This document shows positions 52,391 through 64,000 of a DNA stretch of 64,000 nucleotides, in pieces. Location: assembly GCA_002794775.1 (NCBI GenBank), contig NBAY01000012.1, forward strand, positions 687,001 to 751,000, given 5' to 3'. Origin of the DNA: Porodaedalea pini (Eukaryota > Basidiomycota > Agaricomycetes > Hymenochaetales > Hymenochaetaceae). How positions within the stretch are numbered: position 1 is the first letter of the stretch; each line of letters opens with the position of its first letter. The notes below the pieces were generated by a model. That model made no database searches. It was not told the origin of the DNA and worked only from the letters and a program-made list of their open reading frames with translations. Position numbers and translations under genes: made by a program.

Positions 52391-55300
52391 TCAGCGGATG
52401 CGTGCGGCAGGGGTAGAGGGAGCTTTCTTGGACGACTTCTTCGGTGAGGACTCAACGCGCCGAATCTCGGAGACCTCAATTTCATCATCCGACTGTTCCG
52501 CTTGAAGCGGTTGGCCCGCGTCGCCCTCGACGGCAGCGCCTTTATTCTCCAGCTCTTTCTGTTCCTTCTCTGCCCTGAGCTTCTTCCATGTCTCCGACTC
52601 CGCGAGTATACGTGTTTTCATTCTCTCGCGCATTGTCCCCACCTGCTTGTCTAGCCAGAGCACCTCACGATCGGCCGCTGCAGACTTCTTAGTAGCCTTC
52701 AAACACAAATCAATTCAGAATTATTCAAATTCCATTAGAGAAGGAACTCACAAGGATGGCTGCTTTGTATTTCTCCGGATCGGTCATGAAGGTTTGCGCG
52801 AAGTGCAACAGGTAGAGCCCGCAGTCACAGAAATTCGGCTGAGTCGGAACCAAAGCCTTCTTTGTAAAGGCAGAGCTTGGATTCTCGATCCCCTTTTTAT
52901 CTTTCGCCTCTTCCTGAAGATATTCATTCAGCCGGCTCAAAGCCTTTGGGTGTGAACTGCCGAGAGAGTCCATGCAGAATATGATGGTTCTTAGGAGGCG
53001 AATAAATAAGTGAATGCAGTGCACCGCCAACATAGACATACCGTGGTCGTTCCGTTACCTCAGGTTCTTCAGAACTTTCGCGTTCCGCTTCATAATGATC
53101 TGCAAGCATGTTGAGCTCATCGTTCTCTAATTCTCGATTGCTCCTGCCAGAGATGAAATCAGCTGGAGAGCATTTGCGATCCTCGTAAGTCTTGATCTTC
53201 TGTGTGGGAGGGGCGTAAAAGCTTTTGGACGGGACAGGAGAAGGCGATTGGTGCTGCTTGCTCTGAAATCCCGACGCAGAATAACCTTCGTCATCGACTT
53301 CATGTGGCGTTTGGGCTTCCTGTTCATCCAAATGGCCGATAGATTTGTCAATCGAAGGTTCTGGCAAAGGCAGAGTGACCCCTCTCGGTGGCTCGTCGAC
53401 ATCCACTAAAAATGCGCCATCATCCGAACCGAAGCTTGATGGCTCTAGAGCATCGGTGCGAGATGGTAGCGGTGCAGTCGAGCTACTGTTGGCCATATAA
53501 GATGTAGATGGCCTGTCGTCTTCGTCTAATTGGTCGACCTCTGTATCCTCAGAATCCTCAGAAAGCGAGTCTTCCACAACAGTAGGCTTCGTCGATGGTC
53601 CACCACCTTCGATATGTCCTAACTCCATTGAAAAATCGTCATCCATAGCAAACTCTCCATCGTGATCAAGTTTATGAGTCTCAACCTGGTCGAACGGAGG
53701 AGAACTTGAAGAAAGTCTGTCTTCCGTCTGCTGCACAGGGTACGCAAGATCACCGTCGGGAGACTCGGCGCGGATGCGTGGAATACTTTGCGATTCATCG
53801 AGGGAACACGAGCGAAGACTCTTCACGACACCTAGTTCGGCATCATCAACGAGCTCTTTCTCGACTTCAGCCTCGGCTTCCGAGTCATTTTCTCTCGTTG
53901 CCGGAGAGCTCGCCGGAGCTTCAGCTGCATCTCCACGAGAATTACAGCCTTCTGGCCTCCTATCTATAACCTCCTCTGCGGTACCTTTCCGCAACGGGCT
54001 GGATTCTTTGTTTGCTGCGGCATTGCTAACACGCTTCGAGCTCCGTGGCGGTGGCTTCGGCAAAGACGGCTCGAGTACATGCTCTGGGTGGTATATGATA
54101 GCCAAATACCAATGAATACTGGAGGGCTTGTCAACAAGAAATTATCTGACAGATCTTGAAACCTACTTCTCGTTTATCGGGACGATGATATATTTTTTCT
54201 TGAAAATATCAACCTTCGCAGTCCATTTGCGGACACTCTTATGCCCAGCCTCTGGACTGCGACGTCTTAGGGTGAGCTGGGAGTAAATGTGATAATGAAT
54301 AGACGTACTTCTTGTTGTTCTTACTAGCTAACTTCTTGAAGAAGAATGAGCTGAATACATGGATATTCTCCGCAAGCTCGGGCTGCTGTGTACGCATATC
54401 ATTCAGCCAGAACCTATACGATAGTCAGTAAATCTAGAACTACTGATTCCTGAGTAGAACATGCATACTTGAGACCAAGCTCGATGAGAGTGTCGTTGAG
54501 GAACTCAGACGGCTCTAGACGTCTCAGGTCACCATTCGTAATGTTAACAGCTCCCTGGCCCGAAGGTGGGTAGACGAGAATGCTACCAAAGAAGACAAAT
54601 TACTGATGAGAGATGGCTTCAAAATTCAGGCCTAGCTAACTTACATTTCATCCAGGTTGACAGGCGGTTCTTCCCGTTTCGTTAATAATCGACTAGAACG
54701 ACGCGTTGAGCCTTCATTGAGCATTTCGGCAATATTTTGATCCTTTCCGCTGTTTCCTCTGCATCAATATGACACAAAAACAATGAAAGCAATCATACAA
54801 CATACTTGGCAGGTCGCGGTCGAGGCTGTTTTTTCTTCTGCATGAGAATATTTGCCTCTTTGTCTGCAACAGCAGAGCCAGCTGATTCACTGTGAGTTGC
54901 ATCTATTGTCTCCTTTCGTTTCTTTCGCGTTTTGGGCCCCAAAATGTTGATAGATGCTAAGGCTATCTGCAGACAAGCTCTCGCGCCGACCCCTCTAAAC
55001 TGTTGTCAGTTAAGGCTTTCATCGGCGTAGAAAGACAAACATCGAACATGACACGCTGTAGCCCCTTCCCACTTTCTGCCACGAGAGCCTTCATTCGAGA
55101 ACGCAAAGCTCCCCAATTTGACATGTTGGGATGCCGGCTTAAAAACTTGAAGGTCAGGCCTTTGTCCAGGATCTCATCTATATACGCCATGAACCTGAAA
55201 ATTATAAATAGCTGTGAAGAAAGCGGAAAGTACCTACCAGGGACGATTCTATCAGATTTATTGTCAAACTCGATTCTGACAATATGAAAATCAGAGTCGT

Positions 55301-56723
55301 CGGAAAACTGCTCTCGAAAAGTCTGTGAGGGATTTAAACGTGGACAATTTCTTTGAACTCACCGTCACCTCACAGTTCTTGAGCAGTGAGAGTTTGATAG
55401 ATTGGACGCTTTTCTTTTTACTTAGTGTTTTCAAATCTGCCAAAGGGTACTTGTGGAGCTGCAGTTCAGATGCGTCCTCATTCCAGAACAACCAGTAATC
55501 CGGCTGCAACTGTTTCTCGCCCGAATCGTATTTCCGTGTGCCCCAGATACACATCTCCAAGGGAAGGGTTAGAACCCGGGCATAAGCCGTTTGTGCAGTC
55601 GCCAACGCGTCTCGCGAGGAAACACCATTCTGACTGGTTGGGCCCTTTCCTCGGTTAGATGTCTAGCAATCGTCATATTAATTAGAGTCCTTTCGAGCAC
55701 TTAAGCCGCACCTACAATTGCAGATGGATTTGCCCTTTTCATGCCATCAATGCGGGATTTCTGACTACCCACTTGCTTCAAGTCCGGGATAAATTTCGTT
55801 CCATTTGTCATCGACTTCTCCTCAATTTCATCCGCTATCTGCTTGACGCGGCCTCGCTTAATCGCTGATGCTCCGGGCGTTGGCGCGCGATTGGAAAGAC
55901 GGGTTTTCACTCGACCTGCAGAAGGAGCCTTCGATGATGAAGCTATCGGTACGTTAGAGAATTCGTCAGCATCCTCGATTTCCTCCACCTCATCGCTACC
56001 CGCATCCTCAAGCAGAGGTGGTGCCGGGGATAGTGGAGAACTTGCCGCGTCTGAGCCATTTGTACTTGTTTCTTGTTGTATATGTCTGCGTAAGCGTTTG
56101 GTGCTTGCTCCGTCTTTCGCGATGCGGCGAGTTTGCGTAGGTGAAACAGTTGATATATGCAACGACGGCGAAGCCCTTCTTACGAACGGATGATCTAAGT
56201 TTGGTTCAGGGACACCAAGCTCTTGTGCGATGGATGGCTTTTCGGACTGATAAGATTTGCGAGGTAATTTAGAGGATGGATGTTGGTTCAGAGGTCGGTC
56301 GATGAGATCGATTTCATCCCCATTATCCGACACGGATAGAGAACGCGGAATAGCAGTGCCAAAGTCTTTTTCGACGTCGGACCCGGACTCGTCAACACTA
56401 ATGGCTTCCGCTGAAGGTATCCTTGGACTGCTAAGGAGAGGAACCATCCTGTTGATACGCGCAGATTGTTGGTCAAGCCCCAAATGAGAGACTTCCGCGC
56501 CGGTGCGCGTCGTGCTTCTGCTTGTGCTTGTTCGGACAGTCGATGGCACCGCGCGTAGCTCTCTTGACGAAGATTCTCCATGTTTCCCTTGAGTTGGCCA
56601 AAATTTTGACGAAAGATTTTCAGACGGTCCGTCAAATCCCATCCCAGAGGTCTTCCTCTTTTTCGACAATCTCGCATCGGTGACGGTCATGCTGGCCATC
56701 GGGTTGCTTCCGTTAGGCTTCAT
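52391..56723 (-). CDS. Ulp2-like SUMO protease (C48 family)
   Basis: Twelve exons: 55716..56723, 55363..55662, 55234..55307, 55041..55194, 54806..54999, 54645..54758, 54469..54582, 54309..54413, 54167..54256, 53042..54118, 52752..52989 and 52391..52696, all phases matching, give 1257 aa. The catalytic domain starts near LEPSEFLNDTLIELGLKFWL. The triad is His 720 (IHWYLAII), Asp 1084 (IFCMDSLG) and Cys 1133 (QPNFCDCG), with Gln 1127 for the oxyanion hole. About 360 acidic, Ser-rich residues are inserted between His and Asp, as in Ulp2/SENP6-7-type enzymes. The N-terminus is a long disordered region with basic patches. It should remove poly-SUMO in the nucleus. The 5' end may extend: an open RRPKPVNNPYNG stretch lies just upstream of ATG 56723. 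Confidence 0.82.
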
Positions 56724-57999
56724 CAAGCTTCGGCCACCAGCGCTAAGACCATTATATGGATTATTTACAGGTTTAGGCCTTCGCTAGAGCGCAGGTGAGC
56801 GCGACACATTTTAAGACGTGCATTAGATATGTTACTCGCCGTACTAGCAGTGCTGATTAGACTAGGCTCCCTCTTCCATACTTGGCCGTCCTGAATGGCA
56901 CCATATGGATGGGACACATTAAGGTGGTCCGCAGTCCTACGTGTACGCGTCAATGGACCACATAGCGTCAGTTAATTGATGTGCATGTAGCTCACGAGCT
57001 GACCAACGTACCTCTTCGTGCCCCTGCCAAATGAGTCACCTATCCCATGAAGCTCTAGATACTGATTATGATCGAGAGACATTGCATGAATAAACGGTCT
57101 GCGGGTGATATGCAGACCTAGGAGTCACAATGTTCAGGGACGTGTTCAAGCAAGACTGAACAAGCACGTATTGTGCGCTAGTCCAGACGAGAGCCTTGTA
57201 TGAGAGCTTCAGAAGAGTCACTGGATATCTTAGGATGAATTAACGAGACAAAGCGGCTCGGCGCTTGGGTCTAAGTGAGAACGAGTGTGTCCGAGTCTAT
57301 AATGTACCGTGCTGCTGCTCCTGTCGATCGATCTTCCATTCTAGGCGGCATAGGGCGTGTGTCTTACTAAGATACTTCCGAGCTCGCTTCTCAGTCTGTA
57401 CACAAGGCTAGTTCTCATGCCCAACTCATCTTGGCAATAGTATATATCTACACTGATTTGCATCACATAGAAGAGAATCGTTGGAGAGGTAGAAATAACA
57501 CAGCAAACAACAGATGCAACAGATGCGACAGCGTAGCGGGGCATGTCTAGATTACGGACGATGAAGAGAAATGAAATGAAGAAAAGAGTATGTAAGGAAG
57601 GGAAGGCCATAGCTGCATAGGGTGGCGGAGAAATGGAAGAGTTCGTAGATAGATAGTGTATAGGGACAAATATTACACCGACGAGATGATGGGTGATAGC
57701 GTGCTGTGCTAGTCGAGATACCGTAATAGACAGACAGTCCATTTGAATAGTCCAAGATTCTTCCACCTTCGCTGGCCCGCCGCTTGAAAGAGAAGTCGTC
57801 AAAAATCTGTGAGACGACTGGTGTGTCGTTTGTCGTATGGTTGATACATGACATGTTGGAGCAGAGGGATAAAATGTGCAATGTAGGCGCCATACTGGCA
57901 TGGCGAGGGATATGGTAATCGATTGAGAATAGACGTGAATGCAGATGGGAATTAATACGAAGATGCACGAATCTGATGGTTTTCAGTTTCTGCATAGCA
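56724..57999. other. Intergenic: possible Ulp2 5' exon, then Kre6 3' flank
   Basis: Between 56,730 and 56,950 a minus-strand open stretch may be an extra first exon of the Ulp2-like gene, but the splice join could not be fixed. From about 57,350 to 57,999 is the probable 3' UTR of the Kre6-like gene. No other gene. Confidence 0.4.
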
Positions 58000-60183
58000 T
58001 TAACATCCATCGTAGAGAGAATTGCGCGGAAAGTCGTAGCCAGCCTGGCTCCAAGTGGTCAAGTTCGGGTTTGTATAAGCGTTAATGTGGCTAAGGGGCA
58101 GAGTGAAATGAGTACTACGCTTTCACAGAAAGGAGAAGAGCAAGGAGAGCACACGCACTCATTAATATAATCCGCCGTCGGTCGTCTTGAAGGACTGCAG
58201 CCAGTATTTGTTACACCTTCCCGCTGGTAAACGCGAATCCAATCAATGTACATCTTCGAGGGGAACTTCAGGTTTTTGAAGTCTTGCGCCTGGAAACTTG
58301 GCGACATGCCCAAGTTCAGAATGATGTACTAATGACACAGGGGCAGCGTCAAAAAATGGGTTTGACGAATGTAATTATGTGCGAAAACTTACATGGGGCT
58401 CCTCAGAGATGAGCCGCTGGCTGATCTGGGTGACGCTGTCCGCACCAACCGAACCCGCGGTAATCTTCCATGCCGGTGTCCCACTGCTTGACCACTGGAT
58501 GTACCCGTCATCGCGATTGCCTTCGTCGCTCCACCATTCAAAAGCGTACGTTGCATACGAGTTTCCGCCGTAATTAGCACTATCGGTGAACGTCACAGCA
58601 CTCACGGCCTGCTGGTAAACGCTACCATTGTACGTGTTGAATGCTGTGTTCGAAGAGTCGTAGATTGTCGTAACATCGGAGTTCCTGTCAAATTGGTAGT
58701 CGTCGTCGTACGGTGCGACCTGGTAAGATTGCGAGACCTGTCCTTCGCGAAGAGAAGTGACGATCTGGGCTTCGAATATGTCGATCTCGGGAACACCGCG
58801 TCCAGTACCAACGTCAGGTCCAGGATGGTCCGAGCCGTCGCAAGTACATGCAGAGACGCGCTGACCGGGAAGGAATGAAAGACCTGACGCTGCAGAGGGG
58901 TTGCCTGATGAATCGGTCTGATTCGGGAAGGTACCAACATCACAGGCCGCGTAAGTGTAAGGCCACATGCCCTCCGTTGTTGCACCATAACCTGCCCGTC
59001 CAAGGTTGCCCATCGTCCAAACTGCAGGCCAAAGACCGGGCGTCTCCGCGTCGCCGGGCAAGCTGACTGATACCTCAATTATACCAGTCGTGAAACACCA
59101 TTTGTTCCACGTCGTCACCATCCCTAACAATGCTCAATCAATAAGCCCCATGAAGATAAGAAACTGACTTACCACTCATGAAGTTGAGATCATGATTTTG
59201 CACTTCTGTCATCGTGATTACCATCTTGCCGTCCGCAGTCGTGACTGCGGAAGGGTCATACCATTCTAAAAAAAGAATGTCAGAACACACGGTACAAACA
59301 TAGGAGCTGCAAAGACACATACCCAGGTCGCCCGTCGGCCAATAATTCAAGTCAACCGCTTCCCAGTATGGATCATCCCCGGGATAGAACGAACGGCCGT
59401 CGGTATTGAACTCGTCCGAGAATACCAGATTATAGGTTTTCCCATCAGATCCCTTCATCGTCAAAGCGTCGTTAGGCGTGTCAGAGTCAATTAAACTTGG
59501 GAAATTCGCTAGGTCAGGCACTTGGCCAGATGCGTTGATGCCGCCGAGGTTGAAGCCTGCGGCATTGGATGCAGTCTTGGTGGCGTCGGCAATGATAGGG
59601 TAACCGATGAAAAGCGTGATAAGGCCGGCGACAATGAGAAAGAGGACGGATGCGTTTGCCCAGCCACGCCATGAGAAGAAAGTGAACGAACGATCAAGAG
59701 CGGCATCACGTATTGGATCAGGATTGTGTAATGGGTCATCGAGGTCAGGGTCTTTTGCATCCCATAGATAGGGTGGGACAGTTGTCGTCGCTGCTGCACC
59801 AGCAGTGACTGCTTTTTCATGACCGGTAAGGGAGGACTGTTCGGAAGGTGCCGCACTGAAGTGTGACTCGCGGTACATGTCCCCTCGCACACTATCTGGG
59901 CGGTACTGTAATCGCACAGCGAGTCACCTAAGCAAGACCCCCAACGGCACCAGCAAGCATGGAGGAAAGTACTCACAGAATACGGACCATATCCACTGCC
60001 AATGGCACCCGTCTGCACGCCCTGCGCAGTCTCTTCAGGACCTGGATGATGTGAGAACGCGTAAGGCTGATTGCGCTGGGAACCCGCGTTCAAGGGACCG
60101 CCGAGAGAACTCTGTCGCGGCGGACTTGATGGCACTTGTGAGTAGACGGTCGGTGGAGGCACGCGGCGGGTTGCGTGCGACAT
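58000..60183 (-). CDS. Beta-glucan synthesis protein, Kre6/Skn1 type (GH16)
   Basis: Six exons: 59977..60183, 59323..59905, 59173..59265, 58393..59123, 58159..58328 and 58000..58090 give 624 aa. It is a type II membrane protein: a Pro/Ser-rich cytoplasmic tail, one membrane helix near 153-174 (SVLFLIVAGLITLFIGYPII), then a lumenal GH16-like domain with FSDEFNTDGR, WYDPSAVTT and the catalytic-type motif EIDIFEAQ (Glu 407, Asp 409, Glu 412). The end YTNPNLTTWSQAGYDFPRNS is typical of the family. These proteins act in the secretory pathway in beta-1,6-glucan formation of the cell wall. The start codon is 299 bp from that of the divergent coiled-coil gene. Confidence 0.92.
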
Positions 60184-60482
60184 TATGGCGGCAACGGCAG
60201 CGCTTGTGACGACGACAAGAGAACTTGAGAGTCGAAAGAAGAGGAGTACTCACGACGTTTGGAGCACGGCAGCATCGCCATGCACAGTCCAAAGAATAGC
60301 GTGAGACCAGATTACTACATATAATATATTTGTCAGATCTATGTATGTACTTCTTTGGGGCTTCTGTGACACTCTATCCAAGAAAAGTGAACCAGATTGG
60401 TCACGTTCGTTGAATTCCTCTTCAGTATTCAATTACGCCGTCCTGCCATTGATATAAAATAATACTCTTATGTGGACGGTGC
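60184..60482. promoter_or_regulatory. Bidirectional promoter, Kre6-like and coiled-coil genes
   Basis: 299 bp between two divergent start codons. It must hold both promoters; no specific element is assigned. Confidence 0.45.
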
Positions 60483-62616
60483 ATGGCGAAGGAATTGGGT
60501 CATAAACATGAACGGCAAGACTTGAAAGCGCTGCTAGAGGAACGTAATCAGCAGGTGCGCCGTCCATCTAATTATTTTCGTTTTTCGTTTTCTTTCCTGA
60601 AATTCACAAAATCACACCTCGATTGATTTGCACAGAATGCGTTCCTGCGCGAACAGCTGGTCGCGCGCATTGAGCGCGCCGCACACCTCGAGGCTCGTCT
60701 GCTGAGTACGCTCGATGCACTCGATGAGCTGCAGGCGTCCGCGACGCTCGACCTCCAGCAGGCACAGCGCGACAACGCACGTCTCGTGAAGAAGCTCGAC
60801 GTGTGTCAGGCTGTCGCGCACGCGGCGGACAGGGAGAAGAGCGATATGAGCAATGCTGTGCTCCAGCTTGTTGCAAAAGGTCAGTCGGTTGGTTAACTGC
60901 CATACACGCCTGGGACTAACGAAGGATGCTAGTTGAATCATGCAATGACTACTCCAAATGGCAGGCTTCTCGCATCGAGTTCAGCCATGACATTACTCTA
61001 CACCCTATACGATCTAAAAAAGCCGCCCGAGTCCTATCGTCTGGCGAGGACTCAAATGAATGCACTTGCGCCCGAGCATACTCTCCAGCTATCATCGAAG
61101 AGCTCTCATATTCCCTAACGAAAGAGAAACAGGCGCATGCACACACCGTCGGGGAGGCGGAGCGCCGGATCTCAGCCCTCCAGTCGCGCGTTGCTGCACG
61201 AGATGCCGAGATTACGCGCAGAGTGACGACGTGTCGATGCCTCCCTATGTCACCGTTTTCGGGTGCGTCTGGTCAGTTGGAACTACTGTCGGAAGAAGAA
61301 CGGGCGCGCATTGCTGCTCAGACAGCGGAGAGAAACCGTGTATTAGAGTCAGATATCACTCTACTTGAGAAGAAGGTTTTTGTTTCGCCTTTCTTTTGAG
61401 GCTACATTATTTATGTTGTTTCAATATAGCTTGAGCGAGGAAGAGGCTCGTATAAATATGCTTTGTCCCGGCGGGTAGAGCAATCTGTCCAGACGGACTC
61501 ACCAACCTCTTCTCGATTTCCTTATCCTCCGCAGCACCACGATGTCAACGCTTTCGTTACGTCTGCTTCCGATGATGGTTATGACGCATTGCCCGCCGCA
61601 TTAAGCACACTCGACTCGCAAATTGATCAATTGCGCAAGGGCCTGACGGACCTCGTCATGGAGAAGGAGGCCCTCCGCCTTGTTCTGCGTAACGAGCTTG
61701 ACGTGAAAGATCCTGGGCTGCTTCAGAACCCTCGAAGGCTGCAGCGAGCCGAGCGGCTCGAGCCTGTGGGCAACTTCAAGGACGAAGGTACGAAAAATCT
61801 TGATGTCCGCCGGATTGACGAAGAGAGGAAAGGTCAAGATGATTTCAAAAATATCCTTTTACTAGAGGAGGAATGCATTCGGTAATCTCCCGTAAAAACC
61901 ATCGAGCTAATTCATCAACTCATACTCTCACTATAAGGCTTATGCGCTCCGAAGACAGTCTCCGTGCAAGCCTAGAGCGCTCACAATGTCGCGAAGTTCT
62001 TTTGAGCGACGAGAACGCACGGTTGAAAGAGGAAAACTCAATCTTACGAGCTGCAGAGACCCGCCCGGATGACCGGCCGCCTCCACCATCGCTTCCTCCT
62101 CTTGACACATCTGCCATCGATTTAGCCTTTCCCCCGTTACAGCCGGTTTCAATTTCACTTGCGAATAAGAGCGTAAGGAAGAGAAATGAACACTTCGTGT
62201 CAGGCGCAAGGGGCCGGACAGATCGGACGGGCTCGAGCTCATCTGCGAGTTCACCAAGTTCATTGGCGACTCCGACGTCGCTGGTCGATCCCAGTGAAGT
62301 GCCACTGCCTATTACGCCGACGTTCGATGACGCCGAAGCTGAAATCGAGGATGACGACGGTGACGGTGCGGGTGGAATTGAAGAGCCCCATGCGAATTTT
62401 ATCGTCCCACCCTCCCCGCAGCGACCCCAAGAGCCCTCGCCGCCTCCGCCAGGCACATCTTTGCCTCCTGCCGGCACGCGCGACGTAGAGGCAATCACGC
62501 ATGAGTTGGCCGATGCACGTGCAGACGCTGAGATGCGGGAGCGCGAGATCGCGGAGGTGCGCGATCTGGTGGCAGATCTGGCGTTGCGTGTCGGTGGTGA
62601 ACTACAGGGCTCATAG
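60483..62616 (+). CDS. Coiled-coil protein, unknown
   Basis: Five exons: 60483..60554, 60636..60879, 60933..61375, 61430..61881 and 61938..62616 give 629 aa with matching phases. Residues about 1-105, 160-250, 300-345 and 440-470 have long heptad-like Leu/Ala/Glu/Arg stretches; the last ~170 residues are Pro/Ser/Asp-rich and end in another short coiled coil. No membrane segment. The layout suggests a cytoskeletal or spindle-pole scaffold, but that is inference only. Part of exon 3 (near 61,230-61,280) could hide a further small intron. Confidence 0.65.
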
Positions 62617-63090
62617 GTCGCTCGGACGGGGGGAGCAGTGGATTTGACTGGTGGATGCGGAAGGACCATCTGCCTCTTTATTACCTTCTTGAAGGGATAC
62701 GGAACGTTGGATAGCATGGTTGAAATGCTCAGTTTTCTGTCTGGTTGTTTAGATTATTAGTTCATATGTTTGCTATGTCTTGATTGTACATATACATGTA
62801 TTGTAGAATAACTACTTCGTGTATCGTAGCTTCTTGCTTTCCATTTCTTCACTTATTCTTTGTTGCTGTCCATTTGAATCGTGAACAAGTGTACAAGTCA
62901 CCCCAGTTGGAGCTTTGAATATCCTGGACATGCATATGCAAGTCCGAAAGTTGACTAGTTGAAGTCCTTGAAGCGCGTCAAATGGCACACAAGTGGAATC
63001 GAACTCAAGCATAATCACCATGCCTGTTGAGCGCTGTCATTCCTACAATGTATATAATACAGCTGGCCTGCTTTACGAATAAGATGTTTA
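62617..63090. other. Convergent intergenic stretch
   Basis: 3' flanks of the coiled-coil gene and of the 117-aa gene; AT-rich, no gene seen. Confidence 0.4.
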
Positions 63091-63566
63091 TTATGCTGCA
63101 CCCTTCTTCCTCAGGATCTCTTCGTCCTCTGCCTTCAGCTCCGCGTCGATCTGAGCGCCGCGCGACGGCTCGTTACCGTGCCTTTCCGCTGGTGCTCGAG
63201 GATCCTGCGAAATCGCCTCTTTGTTGCGGATCTCCTCGTCTCTCTCCGCCTAACCAAGCAACAATGTCAGCATTGCGGGCATGAATAACGAGGGAATCAA
63301 CATCGCCTACCTTCAGTTCAGCGTCGCGTCTGTTCCCGAGTGACCGTTCGTCCTTCGAATCGAACAGTTGATGCGAGTTTGGCTGGCCGGCCTCGAAGCG
63401 CGATGGCGCATTCGCCTGCTCCTCCTCGCGACTATAGTTGCTACGAAATCCGAGTCCGTGTCAGACAACCGATCCAAAAGCCAATGGAACGCTGCACGCA
63501 CCGCTGGTCACCATCGTTGTAGACCTGAGGGTTACCAACGTTGGACTGCATTGCACCAGAAGACAT
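63091..63566 (-). CDS. Small hydrophilic protein, 117 aa
   Basis: Exons 63502..63566, 63311..63440 and 63091..63249 with two 61-bp introns give 354 nt (117 aa). It starts MSSGAMQSNVGNPQVYNDGDQR, is very rich in Glu, Asp, Arg, Asn and Gln, has no hydrophobic core, and ends AELKAEDEEILRKKGAA. It contains two related segments, RRDAELKAERDEEIRNK and AQIDAELKAEDEEILRKK, which may be an internal duplication. The composition resembles intrinsically disordered stress proteins, though no family is claimed. The exons are too short to stand out as single frames. Confidence 0.65.
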
Positions 63567-64000
63567 TTTGGTAGAAAAGTTGTTTCAGTGAGTCGTAGAT
63601 GCGATTTATTTGAGGGTGTGGTCTGCCATCGGGTTCTTGTAGGCAGCAGGATACGCGTGACGTCAGAATAGACGCCGTTGTGGATCCAACCCCAATGCAT
63701 TTGCCAAATTTGGGAATTCGCCAGCCTGAGAGGCTCAAGTTTACAATATTAAATATTGATAAAGACTGAGAAAGAATATAAATTGTCGCTATTTCGTAAG
63801 CAAAAGACCATAATACACAGATTGACTGTGTGCACATTAATATTTAGACCGTTTGGTGGTATATAGGACATGCAGAAGAGCTGATGATCAAAAGAAAACC
63901 AAACACAAAACTCAGTCATATTCTCCCACATAATATGGAATGCTATGCAACGCTCTGCCTCGCCGTTGTCACCTTCAGATATTTGCCACAGGAAGCCTAT
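63567..64000. other. Promoter side of the 117-aa gene, to window end
   Basis: AT-rich sequence, no gene seen. Confidence 0.4.

Noticed and set aside
1..64000. CRISPR arrays, bacterial operons, rRNA genes, telomere repeats
   Set aside because: None were seen. The repeats present are LTRs, gene-array duplications and purine tracts, and the organism is a eukaryote.

Overview
The window is fungal nuclear DNA and most likely comes from an agaricomycete basidiomycete. Genes are dense and split by many short GT-AG introns (mostly 48-80 bp, CTRAC-like branch points). The proteins include Kre6/Skn1-type glucan synthesis, SSU1/TDT transport, an F-box protein and a Ulp2-like SUMO protease. The retrotransposons are a chromodomain Ty3/Gypsy element and a Ty1/Copia element. 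Gene models were joined by eye from splice signals, reading phase and remembered family conservation; no search was run.

Region 1 (1-34 kb) is a repeat-built accessory island. Three multi-exon families recur in it. Family C encodes a lysine/glutamate-rich protein with tandemly copied exon-intron cassettes (loci at 1-841 and 4566-5752). Family A is an unrecognised 114-135 aa protein (copies at 1.7, 6.7, 12.1-12.7, 14.9-15.6 and 31.8-32.3 kb). Family B is a small basic protein starting MGRSAK (copies at 2.9-3.2, 13.9, 16.7 and 33.3-33.7 kb). A and B copies alternate in opposite orientation, with repeated spacers, and several copies are broken. One ordinary gene, a Rax1-like RGS membrane protein (8051-10396), sits inside the island.

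A three-level retroelement nest (17,011-31,169) interrupts the A/B array. A Copia element has GAAAC target duplications. Its 5' LTR was split by a second element of about 1.73 kb (GTGTT duplications) that carries an unrecognised 215-aa frame. That element was split in turn by a Gypsy/chromovirus (AATCC duplications) with identical LTRs and open gag and pol. The Gypsy primer-binding site is complementary to 11 nt just downstream of its own TATA box, which suggests Tf1/sushi-type self-priming.

Region 2 (34-64 kb) is an ordinary gene-rich arm. It holds a membrane protein, an SSU1-like transporter, an intron-bearing tRNA-Tyr, an F-box protein, a mitochondrial K+/H+ exchange-related protein, a 114-aa unknown, a PhyH-like dioxygenase, a type I membrane protein, branched-chain keto-acid dehydrogenase E1-alpha with a 9-nt microexon, a single-pass membrane protein, a Ulp2-like SUMO protease, a Kre6/Skn1 protein, a coiled-coil protein and a 117-aa hydrophilic protein. 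Several are divergent pairs sharing short promoters. No operon-like logic or clear biosynthetic cluster is visible.
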